Source: JAUWQU01 sp964605095 (GTDB taxonomy: Bacteria; Planctomycetota; Phycisphaerae; SM23-33). From it: a DNA stretch of 23,981 nt. Positions 6,686-14,269 of this stretch are shown piece by piece; the stretch's first letter is position 1; each line of letters starts with the position of its first letter. The notes below the pieces were generated by a model. The model was given only the letters and a program-made list of their open reading frames with translations. It ran no database searches and had not been told where the DNA came from. The stretch covers positions 1 to 23,981 of the forward strand of contig CAZSBS010000038.1 of the NCBI GenBank assembly GCA_964605095.1, given 5' to 3'. Position numbers and translations under genes: made by a program.

Positions 6686-9600
6686 ATGAATTCAATATCC
6701 GCCACCGCTGCCACCCTCGCCGCCCTGCTGCTGGCCGCTCTGGCCACCGTAGCCTTAGCCGCCGATTCGGGTTTCAGCGATCCGGTCAATGCCGTGCCCC
6801 CCCCGCCAAACGCCGCCGGTTACCCCAGCCGTGCCGCGAACCTCGACGCCCTGCCGGGTTTCCGCACCCCCCCGCCGGGCTATGGCGAGGTGCCTTACTG
6901 GTGGTGGACCGGCGAGGCGCTCGATGTGGACCGGATGATCTGGCAGCTCGATCAACTGCACCAGATGGGCATCAGCGGCGTACAGGTCAATTACGCACAC
7001 GAAGACTCGCCGGGCTGGCCGACCTATGCGGTCGAGCCGCCGATCTTCAGCGAGGCCTGGTGGAAAGTCTGGGGGCGAATCGCCGATGAGTGCCGCAAAC
7101 GCGGGATGGGCATCGGCCTGAGCACCTACACGCTGGATTGGACCGGCGCGGACAACCTGTTCAGGCAGCTTTTTTATCGCAAGCCAGAGTTGAATGCCCT
7201 GCGGCTCAGCCCGGCGAATCGCCAGCGATTGAGCGGTGGCAAGTCCGCTACCCTTGACGCCCCCGCCGATACGATCGCAGCGCATGCGTATAGAGTGGAT
7301 GGCGGCCTGGTCCGAGAGGGCGGAGTGGACCTCACGCCGAACGTCCGCGACGGCAAGCTCACGTGGACGGCCCCCGACGGCGAGTGGGAAATATGGACCT
7401 TCCGCGCCGACCGCCAGGCCAACACCATCAACCCCCTCCAGGTCGGCATAGGCGAGGTCGTCATCCGCGACTTCTACCAGCCCTTCCAGGACGCCACGCC
7501 GAACAAGTCGCACGAAGGGCTCAACTACTTCTTCAACGACGAACTGAACGTCGGAGGGGGCAACCTTGTCTGGACCCCGGATTTCGCGGCTGAGTTCCAG
7601 AAACGCAAGGGCTACGACCTCTTCACCGTCCTGCCGGCGCTGTGGGGCGACATCGGCCCAAAAACGCCCAAGGTCCGCATGGACTATGCCGACGTGCGCA
7701 TGGCGCTGATGGAGGAGCGATATTTCCAGCCGATCTACCGCTGGCACGCATCGCGCGGTCTGATCTTCGCCTGCGACTCCGGCGGTCGCGGCCTGTCGCC
7801 AAATGAGTTCGGCGACTACTTCCGCGTCACGCGCTGGTATACAGCGCCCGGGCACGACACGCCCGGCGGACACGCCGACCTCATCAAGGGCAAAGTCTCC
7901 TCCTCCATCGCCAACCTGTACCGCCGGCCTCGCGTGTGGCTGGAAGGCTACCACAGCCTCGGCTGGGGCGCCACGCCCGAGCGGCTTATGCAGGCGACGC
8001 GGGAGAACTACCTTTTCGGCTGCACGCTGCTGAACCTGCACGGGCTGTATTACTCCACGCACGGCTCGTTCTGGGAATGGGCGCCGCCGAGCTACCACTT
8101 CCGCATGCCCTACTGGCAGCACATGGGCGTGTTCCTGAAGTACTTCGAGAGGCTCTCGTACCTGCTGAGCCAGGGCTCGCTGGTCTGCGACGTGGCGGTG
8201 GTCTACCCGGTCGCGCCGTTCGAGGCCGGGCTCGACGGCGGTAAGGCGACGGAGACCGCCTTCAACACAGCCAGCGTCCTGATGGCCGCGGGCATCAACT
8301 TCGAGTTCGTGGATGCCGACTCGCTCGCTCGGGCTCAGGTCCGCGCCGGCCGGCTTGAGGTCGCCGACTCCTCATACCGCGCGTTAGTCTTCCCGGCCAT
8401 GCAGGCCGTGCGATGGTCGTCGCTAGAGAAGGCAAGCGCCCTTGCCAAGGCAGGCGGACTGGTGCTGAACGTCGGGGCGCTGCCGGTTGCCAGCGACCGT
8501 GCCGGGCGGGATGACAAGCAGCTCGATGCGCTTGTGGCAGCCACGATTCCCGAAAAGCACCGCCTGTCAAAGCCGGCCGACGTGCCGGCTACGATCCTCG
8601 CCGCGATCACGCCCGACACCCGCGCCGACAGGCCCGTCCGCTCGCTCCACCGCAAGGTCGGCCCGCGCGACGTCTATATGGTCATGGACGCCCCGAAGAA
8701 CTCGACGGTCGAGTTCCGCGCCAAGGGCCAGGTCGAGCTTTGGGACCCGTGGACCGGCCAGGCCCAGCCGCTGCGCGTGCTTGGCCAGACCGCAACCGGC
8801 ACGAAGGTGGAGCTGCCCCTGGAAGCCTACGAGGCGCAGATAGTGGTGTTCACGCCGGGCAAGGAGCACGTGAACCCCCCGCCGCGTCAGGAGCGGCCGG
8901 TGCAGGAAATCGCCCTGGACGGCGAATGGAAATTCGAGCTCAAGCCGACAATGGACAATCGCTACGGGGATTTCCGCCTGCCGGCCGTCGACAAGACCAT
9001 CGGCCCCGAGGCCCGCATATTCCGCCACGCCGTCGAGAGCGGCAACGCCGCCGCATGGCGAGCGCCCGACTTTGACGACAGCCGCTGGGAGCGAGCCACT
9101 TATGATTTCGGCCAGCAGTTCTGGCTGCTGGGGCCGATCCCGCCCGGAGAAGCAGGCGACGCGCTCGATTCGCAACTGGCGAAGCTGGCGAGCGTGAATC
9201 CTCAGGAACCGGTCACCGTGGCCGGCAAACCGATTAACTGGCGGCCTTACAGTTTCTCGTGGCGACAGGGCTTCGAGGGCGACCCCGGCCATCAGGGCTA
9301 CCACGGCCTGAAGGAGAACATCACTGACCATTTCCTGTGTCTGGGCAAACGCGGCGGCGCGCTGAACGAGACCACGTACGGGCCGGAGATCCCTGGAGGC
9401 CGGTATTACCTCTGGACCAGCGCGACGGTGGACCGCCAGGGCGCGGCCCACGTCGTGGCCAGCGCCAAGCAGGCCGGCCCAAGGCCGACCGCGTCGGAAG
9501 TATTGACGCCGGCGGCCGTCTTTGTGAACGGCGCTCGCATCGAAGACCTGCAAAAGGCCGTGCCTCTGCGAGCCGGCGCTAACCCGATCCTGGTCCGCTA

Positions 9601-10363
9601 CGACCAGGCCGGGCGCGGCTACTTCGTCCTGAAGCGAGACGGCGCCGACGCGGCGCCGGCCACCCGCACGCCGCTGTCGATGACGTGGTTCGACGATCCG
9701 TCGGTAATTCGTTTCGACGTGCATGCCGGCACTAAGTCCGCCGAGTGGTTCCGCTTCACCGCCCCACCGGGGCTGCGGGCCATTACGCTCGACGCGAAAG
9801 CCTCGTCCCTGGAAGTCTGGGCGGGTGGCAAGCCCATGCGCTCGGCCGGCAAGGGCCGGTATGAACCGGCCGCCCCGCTGAGCCGCGCCGCCGTCATCGC
9901 CATTCGCGCCGTGCCACAGACTGGCTTTGCCGGCGCGGCCGTCTTCCCCGAGCCGATCAAACTCGAATGCGGGCCGGGCGTCGCGGCGCTGGGTGACTGG
10001 TCGAAGGCCGGCGCACTGGAGTGCTACTCCGGCGGAGCGTGGTATCGCAAGACCGTGACTCTGACGCCCGAGCAGGCCCACGGCGAGGTCGCAATCGACC
10101 TCGGAAGGGTGATCGCCACGGCCGAGGTCCGCGTCAACGGCCAACTAGCGGGCATTCGCGTCGCACCGCCATGGCGAGTGGACATCTCCAAACAGGTCAA
10201 GCCCGGTGAAAACCGGATCGAGGTGCTGGTATTCAACACCCTGGCCAACCACTACCTCACCATCCCGACCAACTACCGCGGCGATCTGACTTCCGGCCTG
10301 ATAGGCCCGGTGACACTGAGGGTGGCGACAACGACCGACAACCGAAAGGAGGAAGTGAACTAA
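6686..10363 (+). CDS. Exported GH106-like glycoside hydrolase (probable alpha-L-rhamnosidase)
   Basis: 1225 residues, close to GH106 enzymes (about 1100-1200). A Sec signal peptide covers residues 1-25 (cleavage after VALA). The N-terminal catalytic TIM-barrel part carries GH106-style signatures: YWWWTGEALDVDRMIWQL at 71-88, GISGVQVNY at 95-103, and later WLEGYHSLGWG and NLHGLYYSTHGSFWEW. The middle and the C-terminus contain beta-sandwich, galactose-binding-like modules (ALDGEWKFELKP; VNGQLAGIRVAPPWRVDIS), and the protein ends with the common SGLIGPVTL. GH106 enzymes release L-rhamnose from complex glycans such as pectic rhamnogalacturonan. AAAGG about 9 bases before the ATG supports the start. 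The sulfatase and the GH78 remnant downstream fit breakdown of a rhamnose-containing sulfated glycan. The family call is from recalled motifs; substrate is inferred. Confidence 0.85.
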   Translation: MNSISATAATLAALLLAALATVALAADSGFSDPVNAVPPPPNAAGYPSRAANLDALPGFRTPPPGYGEVPYWWWTGEALDVDRMIWQLDQLHQMGISGVQVNYAHEDSPGWPTYAVEPPIFSEAWWKVWGRIADECRKRGMGIGLSTYTLDWTGADNLFRQLFYRKPELNALRLSPANRQRLSGGKSATLDAPADTIAAHAYRVDGGLVREGGVDLTPNVRDGKLTWTAPDGEWEIWTFRADRQANTINPLQVGIGEVVIRDFYQPFQDATPNKSHEGLNYFFNDELNVGGGNLVWTPDFAAEFQKRKGYDLFTVLPALWGDIGPKTPKVRMDYADVRMALMEERYFQPIYRWHASRGLIFACDSGGRGLSPNEFGDYFRVTRWYTAPGHDTPGGHADLIKGKVSSSIANLYRRPRVWLEGYHSLGWGATPERLMQATRENYLFGCTLLNLHGLYYSTHGSFWEWAPPSYHFRMPYWQHMGVFLKYFERLSYLLSQGSLVCDVAVVYPVAPFEAGLDGGKATETAFNTASVLMAAGINFEFVDADSLARAQVRAGRLEVADSSYRALVFPAMQAVRWSSLEKASALAKAGGLVLNVGALPVASDRAGRDDKQLDALVAATIPEKHRLSKPADVPATILAAITPDTRADRPVRSLHRKVGPRDVYMVMDAPKNSTVEFRAKGQVELWDPWTGQAQPLRVLGQTATGTKVELPLEAYEAQIVVFTPGKEHVNPPPRQERPVQEIALDGEWKFELKPTMDNRYGDFRLPAVDKTIGPEARIFRHAVESGNAAAWRAPDFDDSRWERATYDFGQQFWLLGPIPPGEAGDALDSQLAKLASVNPQEPVTVAGKPINWRPYSFSWRQGFEGDPGHQGYHGLKENITDHFLCLGKRGGALNETTYGPEIPGGRYYLWTSATVDRQGAAHVVASAKQAGPRPTASEVLTPAAVFVNGARIEDLQKAVPLRAGANPILVRYDQAGRGYFVLKRDGADAAPATRTPLSMTWFDDPSVIRFDVHAGTKSAEWFRFTAPPGLRAITLDAKASSLEVWAGGKPMRSAGKGRYEPAAPLSRAAVIAIRAVPQTGFAGAAVFPEPIKLECGPGVAALGDWSKAGALECYSGGAWYRKTVTLTPEQAHGEVAIDLGRVIATAEVRVNGQLAGIRVAPPWRVDISKQVKPGENRIEVLVFNTLANHYLTIPTNYRGDLTSGLIGPVTLRVATTTDNRKEEVN

Positions 10364-10443
10364 GTGCGGAACTGCGCGTTGTCTGCTCACGAAACGTGCA
10401 AACGGAAGTTTCTCCCAAAGCCTTGGACCGATAGGACCGACTG

Positions 10444-10623
10444 ATGAAGCGAAATGTCGTCCTCATCATCGCATTGCTGGCCTCGTCGGGGGCGTTGGCG
10501 CCGACGCCCTCTGTGCGACGGGTCAGGATCGACAGTCCGGCGGCAATCGCAGCCAAGCCGATTCCGATCCGGGGGTTGCAGGAAAGAGTGTTTCGCTGTA
10601 TTCTGGTGGATGCAATGATATAG
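10444..10623 (+). CDS. Small exported-peptide candidate (59 residues)
   Basis: This 59-codon frame encodes a near-ideal signal peptide: basic MKRN, hydrophobic VVLIIALLASSG, then ALA, followed by a short 40-residue mature part rich in Arg, Pro and Ile. AGGA lies about 8 bases before the ATG. It sits between the GH106-like gene and the toroid/DUF4159 gene, with its stop 110 bases before the latter. It could be a genuine small secreted protein, or the surviving N-terminus of a deleted exported protein, since the mature part has no obvious domain. Nothing else is seen in this 369-base interval except a weak promoter candidate. Confidence 0.4.
   Translation: MKRNVVLIIALLASSGALAPTPSVRRVRIDSPAAIAAKPIPIRGLQERVFRCILVDAMI
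10576..10604 (+). promoter_or_regulatory. Weak sigma-70-like promoter candidate
   Basis: TTGCAG and TATTCT are separated by 17 bases, about 130 bases before the start of the toroid/DUF4159 gene. The matches to consensus are 3/6 and 4/6, so chance is a real alternative. It lies inside the small upstream frame. Confidence 0.25.
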
Positions 10624-10732
10624 CAACTTGTCGCGTATCCGCGATTGCGTGACAATCAGGCATGGAGGTTCCGCGTTGCCACCGGTGGGAGGCCCCTGGC
10701 AGGGCAAAAGACACGACCTGGGAGAACGATGC

Positions 10733-13240
10733 ATGTGTTTGCGGATTAATCGTAGGGGGGTTCTCAAGACGTTGGGCCTTGGAACGGCGGCGGTTGCATT
10801 TCTGGGTCGCGGCGCCTTTGTCCAGTCCGCCAAGGCCGCCCCGGCTGGCCAGTCGAAGTTCTCGCCCGAGGCTGTAGACAGGGCCATCAAGAGGGGAGTG
10901 GAGTACCTCAAGAAGTCTCAGGGCGCCGACGGCTCCTGGCCTGGCCATGGGGGCGACAAGTATCCCGTCGGCCCGACGGCGATCGCCACGTACGCCATGC
11001 TTGAAAGCGACATGATCAAGGTAACCGACCCGAAGATGAAGAGCGCCCTGGACTGGCTGGGCAAGAAGCAGGCCCCCGCCAAGGCAGGCAAGCAGCAAAG
11101 TGCCTCGGCCAGCTTCTGCCATAAGACCTACGAGCTTGGCCTGCGAGCCAACGCCTTCCTGGCTGCGATCAAGCGGTCGGGAATGGCGAACAGTCCGTAC
11201 AGGTCTTTCCTCAGGAACGATGTGCGCATGCTGGTGTTTTCCACCGCGGATGGCAGCTACAGCTACGACTGCTTCGGCGACGGCAGCAGTGGCAAGGGCC
11301 ACTGGGACAACTCCAACAGCCAGTATGGCGTGCTTGGCGTCTGGGCCGGCGTCCAGGCCGACGAGGAGGTGCCGCGCGAGTACTGGCACAAGGTCCTGAA
11401 GCACTGGACGGAATGCCAGACGCCCGATGGCGGATGGAGCTACAACAGCAATCGGAATCCCTCGGCCACAATGACCACGGCGGGCTTGGCGTCGATGTTC
11501 CTCTGTTACGACAACCTCCTGGCCGACAAGTTCATCAAGTGCGACCAGGGCCCCAAGGTTCAGTCACTGCTCAGCCCGCTGAACAAAGGCCTGGACTGGA
11601 TGGACAAGAGCTTCTCCGGCATCGTTCAGGGCGGCGGCAAGGCGGGCATCGGGAACATCTTCTACCTGCTCTACGGCGTCGAGCGAGTCGGACTGGCCAG
11701 CGGGTACAAGTACTTTGGCAGGGCCGACTGGTACAAGATCGGCGCCAAGCGGCTGCTGCACATGCAGGGCGCCAACGGCGCCTGGCAGGGCGGGTACGGG
11801 CCGGTGGTCGACACGGCCTACGCCCTGTTGTTCCTGGTTCGCGGGCGCCACGGGGTCCTGTTCAACAAGCTCGAATACGACGGCGACTGGAACGACCGCC
11901 CGCGCGACATGGCGAAGTTGACGCAGTGGCTCGGCAGGGAATTCGAGGAAACCACGGTCAACTGGCAGATCGTCAACCTCAAGGTCAAGCCGGAGGAGTG
12001 GCTGGATGCGCCGATCCTCTACCTCTCCGGCGCAACTGCGCCTAAGCTCACGAACCAGCAGATCGTCGCCATCCGCCGCTACGTCAACATGGGCGGGACA
12101 ATCCTGAGCTGCGCCGAGTGTGACGGCAAGGGCTTCAAGGAAGGCATCCGGGCCGTCTACGCCAAGATGTTCCCCAAGTACAAACTTGAGCTGGTGCCGA
12201 AGGATCACAAGTTCTTCTCGATCAACTTTAAGCTCGACAACAGGACCGGCACCTTGCGGGGCCTCGATATGATCCACAACGGCGTGCGACCGCTGGTCGT
12301 ACACACCGACCAGGACATGCCCAGAAGCTGGCAGCTCATGCTCGGAAAGAGCGACAAACCGTCATTCGAGGGCCCAGCCAACATCGCCCTGTACCTTACC
12401 GACGGGGCCGTGGCTGAGAAGTCCCTGGCCGCTCGCGGCGCCACGACCTGGCCGGAAAAGCCCAAGTCCGGATTGGCCAGGGAAGTGAAAATGGCCCGGC
12501 TTATCTACAACACCCCCGCGGGCAAGGAGGGCAACTGCGACCCCGAGCCGCTGGCGTGGGAGCGGTTCTCACGTATCATGGGCAACAAGTACAAGGTCGG
12601 TGTCGAGGTGAGCGAACTGATGCCCATTTCCAAGCTCGCCGAGAGCGGCGCCGACGTGGCGGTGCTGTGCGGCACCGACCGCATCACCGCCAGCGACCAG
12701 GAAATCAAGGCCCTTCAGACATTCATCGCCGGCGGCGGGCTGCTGTACATGGAAGCCGTCGGAGGCGCCTGGGCCAGCCGCAACGCCGCGGCCTTCGCGG
12801 AATCCGGCGAGGCCCTGGCAAACCAGGTCGCCGCCGGGCTGCCCGACTCTGTCGCCGGAACCAAACGCCTGCGCCGGCTGACCATCGATTCGCCCATGTT
12901 CACCCAGAAGGGCTTCGTGATCGACGACGTCCGGTTCCGCAGGTTCTCCCAGCAGATATTAGCCGCGTCTGATCATCGCCCCCTGCTGCGGGCGGTCCTT
13001 AACGCCAAGAACATGCCCGTCATTCTATTCAGCAACGAGGACATCACCGGCGGGCTAGTGGGATTTGCCTGCGCCGAGGTGCATGGCTACACGCCGCAGT
13101 CCGCCTTCGACCTGATGAGGAACATAGTGCTGACCAAGGCGCACGCACCCGTGACGAGCCAGCCGGCCAGCGCCCCGGCCGATAAGCAGGCAGCAAAGAA
13201 GGCAGGCAAGAAGGCGGGCAAGAAGGCGGCAAACAAGTAA
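10733..13240 (+). CDS. Tat-exported toroid protein with DUF4159-like C-terminus
   Basis: 835 residues from ATG 10733, chosen because GGGAGA lies about 8 bases upstream and because it places a twin-arginine signal at the extreme N-terminus (NRRGVLKTLGLGTAAVAFLG). Residues about 45-400 are squalene-cyclase/prenyltransferase-like helical repeats (GVEYLKKSQGADGSWPG, TPDGGWSYNSN, GANGAWQGGYGPVVDTAYALL). From about 424 a DUF4159-like Rossmann-type domain follows (PILYLSGATAPKLT, then YVNMGGTILSC). A second similar segment lies around 590-700 (ADVAVLCGTDRITAS, FIAGGGLLYMEA). The C-terminal tail is Lys/Ala-rich (AKKAGKKAGKKAANK). The enzyme activity is unknown; the fold does not imply terpene chemistry. 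It is the third exported toroid protein in the window. The EVE-like gene converges on it from the right. Confidence 0.85.
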   Translation: MCLRINRRGVLKTLGLGTAAVAFLGRGAFVQSAKAAPAGQSKFSPEAVDRAIKRGVEYLKKSQGADGSWPGHGGDKYPVGPTAIATYAMLESDMIKVTDPKMKSALDWLGKKQAPAKAGKQQSASASFCHKTYELGLRANAFLAAIKRSGMANSPYRSFLRNDVRMLVFSTADGSYSYDCFGDGSSGKGHWDNSNSQYGVLGVWAGVQADEEVPREYWHKVLKHWTECQTPDGGWSYNSNRNPSATMTTAGLASMFLCYDNLLADKFIKCDQGPKVQSLLSPLNKGLDWMDKSFSGIVQGGGKAGIGNIFYLLYGVERVGLASGYKYFGRADWYKIGAKRLLHMQGANGAWQGGYGPVVDTAYALLFLVRGRHGVLFNKLEYDGDWNDRPRDMAKLTQWLGREFEETTVNWQIVNLKVKPEEWLDAPILYLSGATAPKLTNQQIVAIRRYVNMGGTILSCAECDGKGFKEGIRAVYAKMFPKYKLELVPKDHKFFSINFKLDNRTGTLRGLDMIHNGVRPLVVHTDQDMPRSWQLMLGKSDKPSFEGPANIALYLTDGAVAEKSLAARGATTWPEKPKSGLAREVKMARLIYNTPAGKEGNCDPEPLAWERFSRIMGNKYKVGVEVSELMPISKLAESGADVAVLCGTDRITASDQEIKALQTFIAGGGLLYMEAVGGAWASRNAAAFAESGEALANQVAAGLPDSVAGTKRLRRLTIDSPMFTQKGFVIDDVRFRRFSQQILAASDHRPLLRAVLNAKNMPVILFSNEDITGGLVGFACAEVHGYTPQSAFDLMRNIVLTKAHAPVTSQPASAPADKQAAKKAGKKAGKKAANK

Positions 13241-13243
13241 CCC

Positions 13244-13303
13244 CTGTCAGCCCGAGCAATCCAGTCCACAACCTTTGGGCGGCTGACAGCCCGTTGCCGG
13301 GCT
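13244..13303. terminator. Inverted repeats between convergent genes
   Basis: CTGTCAGCC (13244-13252) pairs perfectly with GGCTGACAG (13281-13289). A tighter hairpin, AGCCCG-TTGC-CGGGCT, lies at 13288-13303. Both are in the 84 bases between the convergent toroid gene and EVE-like gene, where a bidirectional terminator would be expected. Neither is followed by a T-run. Confidence 0.4.
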
Positions 13304-13324
13304 AGGCCGGACGTATAGAGGCCG

Positions 13325-13837
13325 TCATGCGCGCGCGGACCTTTCCCGCACCCACGCCGACAGTTGCTCACTCTGATCCGGGTTGAACTGTGCTACGGCC
13401 TTGAAGATGCCAACGAATTCTTCTGTCGTCAGCGGGAATATGCGACCATTAGTGCCCGGACCAAAGCACTTGGGATCGCAACCTGTCGATCGCAGCTCGG
13501 AGAGAGTCAGCGGATGTTTCAGCCGGAACGCCATAACTGCCGGCTTGAAATAGAATAAGTTGTACTGTCTGGAACCCTTGTCCGCCTCCATGCCGCAGGA
13601 ATCGGCTTGACTTATCGCATGAATGGATTCGTCATCAACCTGGTACAACACCACAAAATCGCCGGTTTGAATCTGCCGGATATACGCCATGCTCTGTGGG
13701 CTTTTTGTGGAATTGCGGCCCCCCGAAGGGAACCGTTCACTGGGATTATTCTTGATTCCGTCGAGGTAAGCGTTGCAGTGCCACCCACGACGGCCGCGCT
13801 TGAGCATTAACCGGCTCTTCTGGATCCAGATATTCAC
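13325..13837 (-). CDS. EVE/PUA-like domain protein
   Basis: 170 residues from a GTG start at 13837, chosen because GAGGA lies 5 bases upstream. The frame stays open to 14083, but that extension overlaps the small exported-peptide gene and reads as low complexity. The body resembles EVE-type PUA-like domains, which bind modified bases or RNA: N-terminal MNIWIQKS strand, then IQTGDFVVLYQVDDESIHAISQADS, FKPAVMAFRLKHPLTLSEL, and a closing helix TTEEFVGIFKAV. EVE domains occur in stand-alone proteins and in restriction or defence systems; no partner of that kind is visible here. The assignment is by motif pattern and moderate only. Confidence 0.6.
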   Translation of the reverse strand: MNIWIQKSRLMLKRGRRGWHCNAYLDGIKNNPSERFPSGGRNSTKSPQSMAYIRQIQTGDFVVLYQVDDESIHAISQADSCGMEADKGSRQYNLFYFKPAVMAFRLKHPLTLSELRSTGCDPKCFGPGTNGRIFPLTTEEFVGIFKAVAQFNPDQSEQLSAWVRERSARA

Positions 13838-13872
13838 GGAATTCCTCGCAAAAGTTTCTAAGGTAACGTCGG

Positions 13873-14004
13873 CTACTTCTTGTCCGCTTCGGCGGCGGCC
13901 TTGTTGGTCTTGCCGGGCTTTTCGGCCGCCTGGGCCGCCCCACCAGACAACAACGCCAACCCCGCCACCATCGCCGCAACAACTGGCCATCGAGTCATCA
14001 TCAT
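13873..14004 (-). CDS. Tiny exported Ala/Lys-rich peptide (43 residues)
   Basis: 43 codons beginning with three consecutive ATGs (14004, 14001, 13998). A GGTGGAG just upstream best fits the second or third ATG. The first 26 residues form a clear signal peptide (MTRWPVVAAMVAGLALLSGG, cleavage after AQA). The mature peptide is only about 17 residues: AEKPGKTNKAAAEADKK. Its Lys/Ala composition resembles the C-terminal tail of the toroid/DUF4159 protein next door. It lies directly upstream of the EVE-like gene on the same strand with a 35-base gap. Function unknown; it may be the decayed start of a longer protein. Confidence 0.5.
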   Translation of the reverse strand: MMMTRWPVVAAMVAGLALLSGGAAQAAEKPGKTNKAAAEADKK

Positions 14005-14199
14005 GCTCCACCGCATTCTCAGTTAAACCGGGATTTCCCATTTGACCTTGGCCCGCGACCATCGCAGGCCATTTCCCCTCCATTGTCTCCTGTATCCGGG
14101 ATTAAACCAAGGTTTTTCGCCCCGCTTGTCGCTCCAAAGCCGCTGATTCTCGTCGCCGTTAGCGGTCATCCGCGAAAATTCATCCGGGAAATATCGGCT

Positions 14200-14217
14200 C
14201 GCGAATGGGCATTCGCG
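14200..14217 (+). promoter_or_regulatory. Hairpin in the leader of the second DUF6288 gene
   Basis: CGCGAAT-GGGC-ATTCGCG is a perfect 7-bp stem with a 4-base loop, about 50 bases before the DUF6288 start, in the 264-base divergent gap with the small peptide gene. No clear promoter hexamers were found in this gap. Confidence 0.4.
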
Positions 14218-14227
14218 GTTTCAGGAA

Positions 14228-14269
14228 ATGAAGATGGTTCCAGATAAACAACTTGGCGAGGTAATTTGA
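14228..14269 (+). other. Possible 13-codon leader ORF overlapping the DUF6288 start
   Basis: ATG 14228 opens a 13-residue frame (MKMVPDKQLGEVI) whose TGA (14267-14269) overlaps the ATG of DUF6288 (14269-14271). AGGA lies two bases before it, which is too close for a good ribosome site. It could couple translation, or it could be chance. Confidence 0.2.

Noticed and set aside
6755..10144. Two long minus-strand open frames (455 and 525 codons) opposite the GH106-like gene
   Set aside because: Shadows of high third-position GC in the sense gene; composition is non-globular and no motif is present.
13838..14083. N-terminal extension of the EVE-like protein to 14083
   Set aside because: The extension overlaps the small exported-peptide gene in another frame and reads as Gly/Arg low complexity. 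GTG 13837 has a proper Shine-Dalgarno.
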